NCBI GenBank assembly: GCA_027422505.1
Contig: JAPQWV010000298.1
Coordinates: 310,001-374,000 of the forward strand
Length of the DNA stretch: 64,000 bases
Reading direction: 5' to 3'
From: Craterostigma plantagineum
Taxonomy: Eukaryota > Streptophyta > Magnoliopsida > Lamiales > Linderniaceae
The notes below the pieces were generated by a model, which saw only the letters and a list, made by a program, of their open reading frames with translations, ran no database searches and had not been told where the DNA came from. Numbering within the stretch: position 1 is the stretch's first letter; each line of letters begins with the position of its first letter. This document shows, piece by piece, positions 35,800 to 47,186 of the stretch. Position numbers and translations under genes: made by a program.

Positions 35800-37190
35800 G
35801 GACCTTAGTACCCCGTCCGCATGGGAAAACAATTGTCGGAACTAAATGAGTATTCAAAAACAAGAAGAATGAAGATGGTGAAGTGATCCGGAACAAAGTA
35901 AGGCTAGTTACGAAGGGATACAATCAATAGGAAGGCATCGACTACGACGAGACATATGCTCCTGTTGCCCGAATCAAAGCTATCCGTCTTCTTTTAGCTT
36001 ATGCGGCTCACAAAGACTTCAAAGTCCATCAAATGGATGTTAAGACCGCCTTTCTCAATGGCGTTTTAAAAGAAGATGTCTATGTCGCTCAGCCGGAAGG
36101 TTTTGTCGATCAAGAAAATTCCGATCACTTCTATCGTTTGGACAAAGCTCTCTACGGCCTAAAACAAGCCCCCGCGCTTGGTACAATGTCCTAAGTGAAT
36201 TCCTCGTGAAGTCTGGATTCATACGGGGAACGATAGACACAACCCTCTTCATCAAATGGCAATACAAAGATCTGATGGTCGTCCAAGTATACGTCGATGA
36301 CATTATCTTCGGATCAACTAATCCATGGCTTTGCACGAAGTTTGGAGATCTAATGCAAAGCAAGTTTGAAATGAGTCACATGGGAGAGATGCAGTTCTTC
36401 TTAGGACTACAAGTCAGGCAAGTCGAAGATGGGATTATCATCAGTCAGACAAAATACATCAAGGATATTCTGAAGAAATTCCATCAAGATCTGAGCAAGC
36501 CTCTCAGCACTCCTATGTCTCCAAGCTGCAAGTTGGATGCCGATTCCTCTGGAAAAGGTCGACATCACGCTGTATCGCAGCATCATTGGATCTCTTCTCT
36601 ATCTCACCTCGAGCCGGCCGGATATCATGTTTGCCACCTGTTTATGTGCCCTTTTTCAAGCCAATCCCAAAGAATCCCATATGCTCGCGGTTAAAAGGAT
36701 TCTGCATTACCTTAAGGGCACTTCTACTCTTGGACTACGGTATCCAAAGGGTACGAATTTCAAACTTATCGGCTATACTGACGCTGATTATGCAGGTTGC
36801 CGAATGGATAGGAAAAGCACGTCCGGTGGCGCTCAATTTCTACGTGAAAAAATGGCCTGCTGATCATCCAAAAAGCAGAACTGTGTGTCAACTTCGACGG
36901 CCGAAACGGAATACGTGGCTGCCGCCAGTTGTTGCTCTCAGATGCTGTGGATGCGGACTCAGCTTCGCGACTATGGGTACAATTTAAATAATATACTCAT
37001 ATAGTGATAGTCAAAGTACCATAGCTATTACTTGCAATCCTGTTCATCACTCACGCACAAAACACATAGACATTAGATATCACTTTATTAAAGATCACGT
37101 AGAAAAAGGCACAATTGAAATGTACTTTGTGAACACGGAATATCAACTAGCCGACATTTTCACCAAGCATTGGATGAAAAACTATTCCTA
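35800..37190 (+). pseudogene. Unit 3 reverse transcriptase and RNase H
   Basis: RT motifs: [23 protein letters not shown] and LGLQVRQVEDG. In-frame stops replace Trp (TGA near 35847) and Glu/Gln (TAG near 35928), and a base is lost at PRAWY near 36173. RNase H is frameshifted near 36555 (SSGKG versus KVDITLYRS) and continues past 36990 with [20 protein letters not shown] to about 37190, so its C-terminus is longer here than in the palindrome arms. Confidence 0.88.
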
Positions 37191-39718
37191 ATTCCTTGTC
37201 GGAAAATTGGGCATGTTGAATCTTCCATGATATGTGCGTTACCTGATCTTTTGTGCTATTAGATGCTCTATTCTATGTGTTTCCTATGATTACATGTTTT
37301 ATCTTGCGTGAATATAATAAAATCAATCTATAAGAATACTATACATTTACCTACAATATAGGGGAATGACGAAATCTTTAGGATGCTCGATCTACGTCAC
37401 AATTTGATTTCCCTGGCATACGACTGATTGCTTACTTAATTTTGTCAGTCAAAGTCACTTTCTTGTGTCTAAAGTTCATTTTGTTTGCTCCACTAGACAC
37501 AAAGCCACTTTACATAAGTGAGGATTCTGGCCTGTTATTTTTCCTTTCTATTGATCTATTCTTGAGCGAGTCACACATCAATTGCTTGTCTTAACTAGTG
37601 ATTCTTGGCTTCATACTCGTCTTTCGTTAGATCCTTAGGAAAATGATTAGAGCACTTAGGTATTTCCTCACTTGGCCTTAAATATATAAAATCTCTATCC
37701 TATAAAACAGCCTTTAGTCATCCATTTTGAGCCTTCTCTGATATCCTTTTCTTCACTTGAAATTCCTTTAAGCCTTCAACCGACGCCTGTCTTCGATGGG
37801 ATATTCAATCGAGAAAAGGAGGGGGAGAAAAAGAGACGACAAAGAAAAAGATGACAAAAGAAGGTGGAAAACGCACACGATGAATGCTCAAAGCACAAAA
37901 AGCAGTCCAAAAGAACATATCCATCGACTATCACAATATCATATCATTAGAAAGGGATATGGATCTTGCTCGAACTTCTCCATCGATACTCTCGTACACT
38001 CGTCAGAACGGCTGGAAAGAGGAGCACCACGAAGTGAACTTCTCCAACGATAATCTGGTCTTATATCGAAACAAGAGAAGAGGAGCGTGGCCTTGGGTTC
38101 GAATTCCACAATTGCGAACTTCTTCAAATCGATAATCTCTGAAACCTCACTAGGGATTAAGAGAAAAGGAGCGCGGTATCGGCCCGAGAATGAACAAGAA
38201 TATCTTCGCCTTAGATAATCTCTTAGCCTCGTAGAGAAGCAGAGCTTCAGCTTGAGCAAGTGCAGACTGAATAAAAGAAAAATCATTGAAGGATAAAGAA
38301 TGATAAACAACAAAAAAAAAACGGCAAAAGGAGGAGAACGACGACGAAAAGGAAGAAGAACTTTAGTCCACAACTCCAAAACTATCCTTCCCTTCTTAGT
38401 CAAGACCAAATTAAAACCTTTCACAGTCTCTATGATTCCACATCGACGATCTCTCACAAAGGTGAAATGATTAAAAACGCCTCGATCACAGGTAAATTAA
38501 CTTAAGATTGCTTGTGTTGACTTGAGTGATATAAATATAATCATCCCAAAGCAAAAATAATCGAGTGCTAGAGTGAAGCCAGTGAGAGTTGTCGAAATGG
38601 ATCATTCTATGAAACTTAGGACTCTTTAAAGTTTGACGACATGACTCGATGGTATGTGATCCTTTCAAATTTCTTGTGAAATTTTAGGCATGACGATGAT
38701 CGTAGCAAAATAATCTGACCCCATACTAATAATACTATTAATATATAAAATAAAAAAAATAATAATAAAAAATATATTATATATATATTTCGCACATTCT
38801 GACATGAAATATTATGTTTCATATGCGTTGAATTGAATAAATGCGAATTTAGTTAGTTAATTCTAAATGCAATTTTAGATTGCATTGGTACTAAATTGTT
38901 TAAATATGCGATAAATTTTTCATTGCTCTTACCCTCACGCAATATCTTCGATACATGTTTTTGGGAACCATGTAAATGTGCTTACTAGGTAAATTGCGTA
39001 TTTTATGCTTGTTACTTGAATTGATTACATATGTTTGCATGTTAAGTCAATCCTTGCGCATTATTTGAGGGGGAGTAAATATAAAAATCGTGCATTAGCT
39101 CCAAATATCTTTGATGTTTTCTCTAAGTATTTCAGATTTCTTCAAACAAAATAAAGGAGTGAGACGTCGACACTACAAGACAAGGAGCTATCGTCACAGA
39201 CCAAATATTCCAAAGGAAAACATGCCAAAAATAATTGTTGATTAACTCTATTATTTCTAACGTTTTTTTTCTCTAAGTGGTACAGATTTCTATTATTCTA
39301 CCAGGGGATCTAGACGTTACTAAACAGAAAATCCAGGGAGTTAATTGCATTTATTTTAATTCTGAGGGGGAGCATTACAATGTGATTTTATTTGAAATAG
39401 GGATCAATCTGAAATTTTTAGAAGTACTTACAACCGAGAAATTGGATATAAGAATTAATTCGCAATCATATGTTTCTCGATCGTAAACAGTGTTGGGAAC
39501 GATTATGATTGGCCGCGATAATTTGCAATCGAGAAATTGAATTGAAAAGCAATTTTCGAATCAATATTTCTCGAGCGCAAATAGTAATGGGCCTGATCCA
39601 TGTAATCGCAAACCCAATATTGACTTACAGCAAGTTAATAAAAGTTCACTTTTTGTCAGTCGAAAAACTTTATCTCACGCAACCCTAATCGCAAAAATTT
39701 CTCTCTCGAAAAACTCTA
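37191..39718 (+). other. Element B spacer between pol and ORF3
   Basis: This is non-coding in the sense direction. It contains two PPT-like purine runs (GAGGGGGAGTAAA at 39067 and GAGGGGGAGCATT at 39364) and, from 39400, a cluster of CTCGATCGTAAA motifs. The last 700 bp (38985-39700) are homologous to 47187-47960 beyond element C, so the spacer is partly duplicated around C. An antisense frame at 37939-38457 is listed separately. Confidence 0.7.
37939..38457 (-). CDS. Antisense 172-codon frame in element B spacer
   Basis: The frame is open on the strand opposite to pol. It has a strongly hydrophobic segment (FAVFFLLFIILYPSMIFLLF) at residues 47-66, then KKFAIVEFEPKATLLF. The homologous spacer of element D (13168-13350, plus strand) keeps much of the same reading (PREVSEIINLKKF, PKA.LLFS, IRPDY) before a frameshift. 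Antisense ORFs are known downstream of pol in some plant LTR elements, but expression and function here are unproven. It may be a by-product of sense-strand composition. Confidence 0.3.
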   Translation of the reverse strand: MRDRRCGIIETVKGFNLVLTKKGRIVLELWTKVLLPFRRRSPPFAVFFLLFIILYPSMIFLLFSLHLLKLKLCFSTRLRDYLRRRYSCSFSGRYRAPFLLIPSEVSEIIDLKKFAIVEFEPKATLLFSCFDIRPDYRWRSSLRGAPLSSRSDECTRVSMEKFEQDPYPFLMI

Positions 39719-40044
39719 TGATCCTAGGCATGAATTCTAAGCAATTCGATGATAATGATTGACATTAAAATTCGATCGAAAAACTCAAATGAAGAATAAG
39801 AGAGAGAATTCGAGTAGAGTGAGAAAGTCACTATTGTTTCTCTCTCTATAAATTGAATTGCAAGCCTTTCGGATCAATTTCCAAAACTTTCTCTCTATTA
39901 AGCATAATGTGTGTGCAAGTATTTATACCAAACAAACTTGGTATAAGTATCTGACTAGTCCTAATCTATGGACAAATACAAATAAAGCCCCTAATTACAA
40001 GGACAACTAATGAAATCAAGCACAATTAAAATGTATACTCTACA
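39719..40044 (-). mobile_element. Element C 3' LTR, end-truncated
   Basis: The LTR start is firm: minus strand GGGGAGAT|TGTAGAGTATAC at 40045/40044. The far end stops at ...TGCCTAGGATCAT; the terminal GACCTAACA block present at 46837 is absent. Confidence 0.85.
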
Positions 40045-41038
40045 ATCTCCCCATTTGTGCTTGATTGCGTCTCCGTGCCGTTTGTCCTCGTCGGGCATAG
40101 TATGATCTGCGCAAGCCCAGCGCATGCTCAAAATTACTGAGAGTGTTCCTCAGCTCCAGTCCCTCCTCGATATCTTCAAGTAGTTCCATTAGGAGCGGCT
40201 GTTCTCTCACGAACCTGTGGATCCTCAGCATCGTATCTCGATCCAACCTCTGCTCGATGTTTTTCCTGACGACCTTGAGCGTCCCATCACAAAACTTATG
40301 AATCTTAGTCTTCAGCATCAACCTATTCTTCTTGGCTATTGGATTGTGGAAGGTGATGCCCAGGACTGAGCTGATGTGCACGTGATTGTTGGGAAGCCCT
40401 TCGATCTCAGGTCCTTTGTTGAGCGGAGCGGTCATGTTAAGCTTCTTCATGTTGCTCTCCAGAGCCATCTGAAGGTCGTGTGCGGCGAAGTACTTGACTT
40501 GGCGCATCATGAACCGGTAAAGTTCCTCGAGTCATTCTTTCTTGATGAAGCCTTGAGGACCCTTGTACTTTTCCACGTACAACTGATAGAGATGGTATAC
40601 CTCATCAGCAGGGATGTACGGTAGGTCGCTCTCGCTTAGATCTTCTCGAGTTCTGTCCACTCACTCGATGGTGTAGTGAGGTGTTGGAAGTCCTTCTTTT
40701 GCACAGTATACACTGAGTTGTTGGCATATAGGGGAGAGACTCATATAGTGGCTCTTGACTTGTTCTTTAGTCATCCCCAGCCTTACATCAGATGCAAGTT
40801 TGGTCAGCATCCAGAGGTAGGTCATCCTCTTCTGCTAATCCCAGTGAGAGATCCCTACTCGTTCGGCTTCTTAACTCTCTCTGGTGACCTCCAAATGTTT
40901 TCACGAACTTCTTCAAGGAAGGGGATTTCTATTCGGATGTTCTCCCACGGCGTGTCGATCCGAACGGTCCCTGGCGTTAGTCTTGTGGGGGAAGCCGCTG
41001 CGATCAACTCTGGTAGAGGAGTTATGTGTCCTGACTGT
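40040..41038 (-). pseudogene. Element C ORF3 C-terminal part
   Basis: The last ~330 codons of ORF3 match 57512-58515. The final 156 codons (40510-40040) are open, including YFAAHDLQMALESNMKK, GLPNNHVHISS and NFEHALGL. As in element B, the stop codon TAG is made by the first bases of the LTR. At about 41038 ORF3 is fused to the pre-integrase segment through a few shared bases (GACA), removing everything between. Confidence 0.85.
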
Positions 41039-43194
41039 CCAAAATTCTGCACCGGTCAGCGTGAAAGACCACTTGAAATCCCTTATCACAGAATTGGCCT
41101 ATGCTGAACAAGTTATGGCGGAGGCCTTCGACATATGAGACATCTTTTATTGTCAGTTTCTCCAAAATGATATCTCCATATCCAAGAATTGGAGCTCAGT
41201 CATTGTTTCCGAATCTGACTTTGCCGTTTGGCCGGTCTTTGTACTTGCTCAGCAGCTCTAGGTTTCCAGTCATGTGTGTGGAGCAACCAGAGTCGAGATA
41301 CCACACACGATGGATCTGCAAAAACAAGTTAGAGAGCTTTAGGTACCCATTTAAGCATGGGTCCTCTCAGATTAGCAGATTTAATTTTAGGTTCAGATGT
41401 GATTCCTAAATTATTACTTGAGGGAGTTCTAATAACCAATATCACTTTCGTATAAGTGGTTTTGGGTGTTGCCTCTTTAGGTGACTTGGCCTTTTGGCTT
41501 TTGTCGTCCTAGGCGGAGATTTAGGAACCCATCTGGGTGAACCTTGCAGGGAAGGTTAATTTCAGCACGTACAAATGCTTTGGTAGGCTTGACTGAGGAA
41601 AAGATCTTTTTCTTTTGATAATCTCCTAAGGTGCTTGGGGGACTCAATCTTTACAGGATACCTTAGGTGAGTACATGCATGTACGGCGCCATAAGCTTTC
41701 TTTATGGCTGGATCTTGTTTCCTACGAGTCTTCCTAGTGGCATTTGTTTCAGAATGATTATTTTGAATTTGTGAGGTAGAGCCTATTTCGTAGTTGGTGC
41801 TTCTAAAGGTGATGGGCTGAAGAGTACACATTGAAGCAATTACTCTAAGCGAAGAAATGACTCTTTTATTTCTACGAGTGTCATTTATTCGTACAGAAGG
41901 AGTAACATTCTTAAGCATACTCAAATCTACTTGTTCCTTCTTAAGACTAGACACTATCGCCTTCGATTCTAGTGCTTGCCCTACGCTCCCTGTAGACGTA
42001 GGTAAAGTAACTTTAGTCTTAGCACTCTTAAGAGAATTATTAATACATTGATCTTTCGAAGGTGATTTTTCGATTTTCACGCTTTGCAGTATAGCGTGAG
42101 AGGTAGTTTGGGAGGATGAGGAAGCTTTGAGATTTTTCATCTCTTTTAAGAACTTTTTTCTTTTCAGCTTCGATATTCCCTCTTTCTTTGTCTAATTTAG
42201 CTTGAGATTCCTCTATCTGTTTTAATATAGGAGGTATGTAGAGAGAATTTTTATAATGAACGCCTTTGGCTTCCTCGAGGACTGTTTGAGTGTCAGGAAG
42301 TTGAAATAGGTCAGAGGCAGGTGTTAATGACGGTTTCATATTTCTGTCTCTTTCATTTAGCGTAGTGTAGTCAAATGGGATCTCAGGCCCATGTGAGGCT
42401 TTTCTCATAGATGAATCATAATTATTTTGGTACGTCGATTCAGTAAATTCTCTAAGAGAGGTTACTCCTAAACCCATGTGCTTAATATCATATATTTCCT
42501 TTTTCCGTAGAACTCGTTTAGCGCAGTGTAGTCAAAGGGGAACTCTATATCCTTGGGCTTGTTCAAAAATATCATTTGTTCGGATTGTCCCCTACGCGTA
42601 ACTATATCATCTACTTTCTTAATTTTAGCATATAGTTTCTTGCGTTCCTCACCTAGGAGAGCATAATTACTTTCTACCGTCAGTTTGGCGGCTTGACAGG
42701 CGTCTAGGTCTTTACTAAGCTCACTAACCTTAGCATTTGATATTTCTAATTGAGCTTCTAAGTTAGTGATCTTAGTGGTAGCTTCGGTTATCCTACAATT
42801 TAGGGTGGCTTTCTCATTGAGATTTCTAACCAAGCTATTGTAGTTATTTGCTAGCCTATCTTCTAACTCCTTAATCTTTTCGCTATACTGTCCTATTTGA
42901 GGTTGACTAGTCTCTCTAGAATGTAGGCTCTTAGTAAGTTCTTCTTTTTTAGCACTAGAGCTTCTAAAATCTGATTCGAGACTATTTATCCTCTCCTGAG
43001 ACCTAGAAAGTTTATCCTCTACTTTCTTAATATTTTTCTGCTCACGTTTCATGTTAGCATATTGTTTTTTATATGAATCTAACATGGTCAATGGAAGAAG
43101 TGTCTACCTCTTGTGATGAGGTGGATGCGCCAACTTCGTCCATCTGATTGGATGTTTCGACGTCAATGTCTTTATCAAGGCGTGCCATGAGGGC
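41039..43194 (-). pseudogene. Element C protease and gag coiled-coil region
   Basis: The minus strand carries the pre-integrase piece, then upstream an intact protease box (WYLDSGCSTHMTG near 41300), the conserved gag end KWVPKAL-TAA with TTGTTTTTGCAG, and long coiled-coil frames (42140-41562, 42477-42040, 43091-42468; LEDRLANNYNSLVRNL, LEAQLEISNAKVSEL). A small rearrangement near 42530 duplicates FDYTALNE. It is cut at 43194 by the solo LTR. Confidence 0.85.
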
Positions 43195-43989
43195 AAGATT
43201 GTAGGACCCGAGACTCGCAAGCTAGGTCGGCCAATAAATTTCGTTTATGGTTAGAATGATTTCATGTGAAAGGCGTATATGTCATACGGTTATGGGATCT
43301 TACGAATTTCATGCCCGTGATTTTTATGAGAATTAAGTGAAATTATGTGACATTAATTATGTGTTTGCGATGACTCCCAACGAGGAGGAAATTCTCGAGA
43401 ATGGTATATAGAAATGTGGACTAGGATTTTATTGGACCATGAAGCATCAAAATGGGCTAAGAAAATTCATGGGATTATGAAATATTAAAATTGGGCTAAC
43501 ACCTAACCTTAGGCCCAATTCAAGAAATATCAACCTAGGAGACAAAATTTCCATGAATTAAGGGAAGCTCACGCCAACTCTAATACCCTTTATCCATGCC
43601 TAAGATACATAGCCAATAAACAATTCAAAAACACTTGAATCCCCTCAAGAAAACCAACGAAACAAGAAAGAAAGAAGAAGAGAAAGGAGCCGAGAAGATT
43701 GAGCACAAAACACCCCAAGTAGATTGAAGATCGAAGCTAGTACGTGAAGCATCCTCCTTAATTTTTTTGCAGTTTCGTTATTTTGGCATTTCTAGATATA
43801 TTAATTTCATTAAAGCAACTAAGATTAAGGGGACCCTGAGAAAACCCTAAAATGCCGAGCTTAAATTCGAACTGAGGGTTCGGTATGAGCAAATATGGAG
43901 TTGAGTAGTTTAGTATGTGATTTAGAACTTATAATGCTAGGAAGAACAAGCTGAGAATCTAGCTTCGAGTGATGAAGGACGTGGAGGAT

Positions 43990-44640
43990 CGAAACAGATG
44001 ATAAATGTCGAGGTCTAGGTTGAATCCTATGTCGACATTTCCAGTTACAAATGTCGAAGAATAATGTCGGGATATTCAAGTAAATGTCGAATGATAGATA
44101 AAATGTCGACTTATCCTATCGAGATTCATGTAATGTTGAGATGTTAAAGATAATATCGAAATGTTGGGATAGAATGTCGAGCTTACATATCGATATCTAC
44201 CTCAATAACTATGTCGAGATTTACCTCGACAATGATGTCGAGATTCACGTTGAGTTCATGTCGACTTTTTCAGTTCAAAATGTCGAAATACAATGTTGAT
44301 AGATCAAGGTAAATATCGAAAGGATAGATATAATGTCGAGTAAGATGTCGAGATGCAAGGTAAAATGTCGAAGCTAGGAAAAACGTCGAGATCATTACAT
44401 ACAATATATATATCGAAATCCTTGTGATAATATCGAGGTGAAGTTCGAAGATTTATTCATTGTATCGACATTTAAATATAAGAGATGTCGAGAATCATGC
44501 TAAAATTTATGTCGACATTTTGTTTAATGTCGAAATACATGGCATGATTGTGTGTTTATTTAAACCCGAGATTTAACTTAGCCTACAACTCGAGATCTAC
44601 TGTTAATCCGTGTCGAGATCCCTATGTATTATATAAATAT
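43990..44640. repeat. Array of TGTCGA motifs in solo LTR
   Basis: About 30 copies of (A)ATGTCGA / TATCGA occur in 650 bp. Cores at 44006, 44030, 44052, 44065, 44085, 44104, 44118, 44135 and 44155 are 13-24 nt apart, mean near 18.6. Several expand to palindromic ATGTCGACAT. The same motif array appears in the LTR at the right window edge. Confidence 0.82.
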
Positions 44641-45302
44641 TGAACCCTATGCAACTTGGCGAACCCAGGTATTTTGCGAATTAAATAGGGCAATGACTCA
44701 GACTTCGCGAAAAACACTTCGCAATTTTGGAACTTCACGGGGCATGTGAGAGTGTGTGAATCCGACTAGAATAACCAAAAATATGTTCCTAACTTAGAAA
44801 TTAGCATACTTAAGCCATTAAATAAAATAGTGCACTGACACCAATATTTCATGCCTAAGGTCGAGACTTAGGAACACTTACGGGTCAGGTGACTGCTAGC
44901 CTACGGACGCCAGGTAAGTAGAAATTCAACTACGACACGTAACTTGCCTGCGTCCAATTATGTGAATTACGTGCTCGTGAATTTTGTATGAAATGTGTAT
45001 GTATGATACGATTAAATTATGTGCATGATGGCATGATTAGAATATGTACATGAGCATGGCATGAGCATTTGCACGCATGCGTAGTGTATAAGACGCGAGG
45101 TATGAGCGTACGTAAGATCGCCTGTGTGCGATGTATACTCGCCGATATTGGCGTCTGTGTCGACTCGAATGAAGAGTCACGGCTTCCCCTATGCAGCCAG
45201 TAAGGCGAATGAAGCTATAAGGCCTGTATAAGAGGCTGGGGGAAATACCCCGTATGCGGGAGATGCAACCTGGAGGATGCGGCCCAGGGCACACGCTGAG
45301 TA

Positions 45303-45475
45303 AGGAACGATTCCTTCTGGTGACCTTCTAGCGTGTAAAGCACCACCCGGAGGGAAGATTCCTTCGGGTGACCTCCGTGGTTAGTGGCCTCAGTGTTGGC
45401 TACCAGTGAGAAGCGCTCGCGTGGAGGCCACACTGAGTAAGGGAAGATTCCTTCGGGTGACCTTCTAGGGTGTGA
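45303..45475. repeat. Tandem GATTCCTTCGGGTGACCT units in solo LTR
   Basis: Three copies of GA(A/C)GATTCCTTC(G/T)GGTGACCT occur near 45308, 45353 and 45445, with CACTGAGTAAGG and CACCACCCGG between them. This is the same LTR zone that holds a different duplication at 11833-11972. Confidence 0.7.
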
Positions 45476-46047
45476 ACCTCTGCACTTGAGATCTCTATAA
45501 GATGGCGTATAGTGGGATTGAAAGCCGAGGGCCCGTATGAAGTAAGAGTATGAGAAAAAGAGTACGGGTATAAGAAAAAGAGTATGAGCGTTAGAAAACG
45601 ACGGCGTGGATTGTCGTTCGTTAGGACACGTGCATACATGCATAATTTCTGCTTACTGAGCCTCGGTGGCTCATTTTTCATGTTACGTGTTGTAGGTACC
45701 GACGATCACGGTACGTGATCCGACTTTTATGCGAGGCCGATCTTTTGAAGCTATCCGGCTGCTTTTGAGGTGGGAGTGTGTGTATGGATGACGACCTGTG
45801 AAGGCCGGGCGCATAGGAAGCTTTTGGCTGCACACACACACACACACTTGTCTTCTGTATAGACATGACTACGATGAATTGTAGAACGATTTGCGAACAT
45901 TCTTTTGACATGGGTATAAGACTTCCGCACGTAGTTTTAAAAGGAAAAATTTTATTCGCATTTTTACGCTTTTATCCGATAATGAAGCATTAGATACTTA
46001 GGATTAGAACGGAATACGAGGGCGGGACGTCGGGTCCTGACAAAGAT

Positions 46048-46836
46048 TCTCTTCTCCAGAACTAGATGTGTCTTCGAGCCAGTGATCCTGCTCTGTCATG
46101 AGTGCTACTCCTGTTTCCTTCTGCTTCGTGAGTTGAAGCTTCTTTGAGTAGTAATTCGCATCTCTTTTCTTGGGAAGAGTGCATTCTCGGGCAAAATGAC
46201 CAGGCTTGCCACAGTTGGAGCACTTGTTGGGCTCTTTAGTGTTCTTGACTTCGGAGCTCTCTGGTGCGTGTTCCTTGTTCTTAGAGCTTGAGGTCCGAAG
46301 TCGGTTGGCCGAGAATGAGGACTTTTTCTTGAAGTATTCGATCGAGAAATTAATTACGATCGAAGACTTAGCGAGAAAAATTAAAATTCACAGTTTAAAC
46401 TCAGAATACGATTTTAACACAGATTCAAGCAAATACTGGAAATTAATCGATGAAACTACAGGTATATGCTCGGAATCAGCTACTGAGTATTCACGAACAG
46501 AAGATTAAACATGTTTTGAAAGCAAATAATTTTCAATTTGACGAAAATCAAAACACGTTCATACTGTTTTCGCACGAACAGTAATCTCACAGAATCAAAA
46601 ATTTGACTCAAATCATGATTCTGATTGCTACCGATCTAATCTTGATTGATTAATACTACTTATGCGAGCACATAAACATCAAAATCAGATCAAATAAGCA
46701 CAGAATTAGGCACTTCAGATCGAAAAGCTTTTTCGCGCCAAAATTGTTCTTCGCGTGAACAGTTCCAGAAAATGAAATTCGATCCGAATTCTAACAATTT
46801 CGATTCAAAACAGAACGAATGTGCTCTGATACCAAT
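46048..46836 (-). pseudogene. Element C gag zinc knuckle, leader and PBS
   Basis: Minus strand, 46330-46048 continues gag across the solo LTR, with an intact knuckle (CSNCGKPGHFAREC) and YFKKKSSFSANRLRTS. At about 46338 gag is joined directly to leader sequence rich in CGATCGTAA, so the capsid part is deleted. The PBS (GGTATCAGAGC on the minus strand) lies at 46823-46834. Confidence 0.85.
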
Positions 46837-47186
46837 TGTTAGGTCCTCTGTTATCAACTCAATCAATCCTGGGCATGAATTCTAAGGAAATCGAGTAGAA
46901 TGATTTAAATTGAAATTCGATCGAAAACCTTCAACGAAGAACACGAGAAAGAATTCCTTTAGTGAGATGATGTTTTCTGAGTTTCTCTCTCTAGAAAAGA
47001 ATTCGACAGCCTTTCAGATCAATTCTCTAATTTTTTTTATTAAGCATAATGTTTGTACAAGTATTTATACCGAACAGACTTGTTATAAATATCTAACTAG
47101 TCCTAATATATGGATTAATACAAATAAAGCCCCTAATTACAAGGACAACTAATGAAATCAAGCACAATCTAAATGTATACTCTACA
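46837..47186 (-). mobile_element. Element C 5' LTR (350 bp)
   Basis: A complete LTR, from minus-strand TGTAGAGTATACATTT (47186) to GAGGACCTAACA (46837), closely related to the outer LTRs of B. It is immediately followed by the PBS. Confidence 0.9.

Larger units (their letters stand above)
43200..46042 (+). mobile_element. Solo Ty3/gypsy-type LTR F (2.84 kb)
   Basis: Termini TGTAGGACCCGAG and TCGGGTCCTGACA form inverted repeats, and the flanks are exact 5-bp duplications AAGAT (43195-43199, 46043-46047). Removing the LTR restores the gag sequence seen at 22850-22885. No internal coding region or second LTR exists, so it is a solo LTR left by LTR-LTR recombination. The GCTTACTGAGCCTCGGTGGCTC block near 45650 and the length fit Tekay/Del-like gypsy LTRs; that lineage call is inference. 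Confidence 0.9.
39719..47186 (-). mobile_element. Element C: reverse-strand deletion derivative of the same family
   Basis: The order on the minus strand is 5' LTR (47186-46837), PBS, leader, gag fragment, coiled-coil gag, protease, then a direct junction to the ORF3 C-terminus, PPT and 3' LTR (40044-39719). Gag N-terminus, integrase, RT and RNase H are missing. The 3' LTR lacks about 25 bp at its distal end and no target duplication is seen, so its left border was rearranged. The solo LTR F (43200-46042) interrupts it. Confidence 0.85.

Noticed and set aside
40376..41409. Plus-strand frames opposite ORF3 and gag of element C
   Set aside because: The sense direction is the minus strand, shown by protein similarity to 57512-58515 and 24736-25262.
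45215..45911. Minus-strand open frames of 77-142 codons in the solo LTR
   Set aside because: They overlap each other in different frames, lie in LTR tandem repeats and have no recognisable domain.
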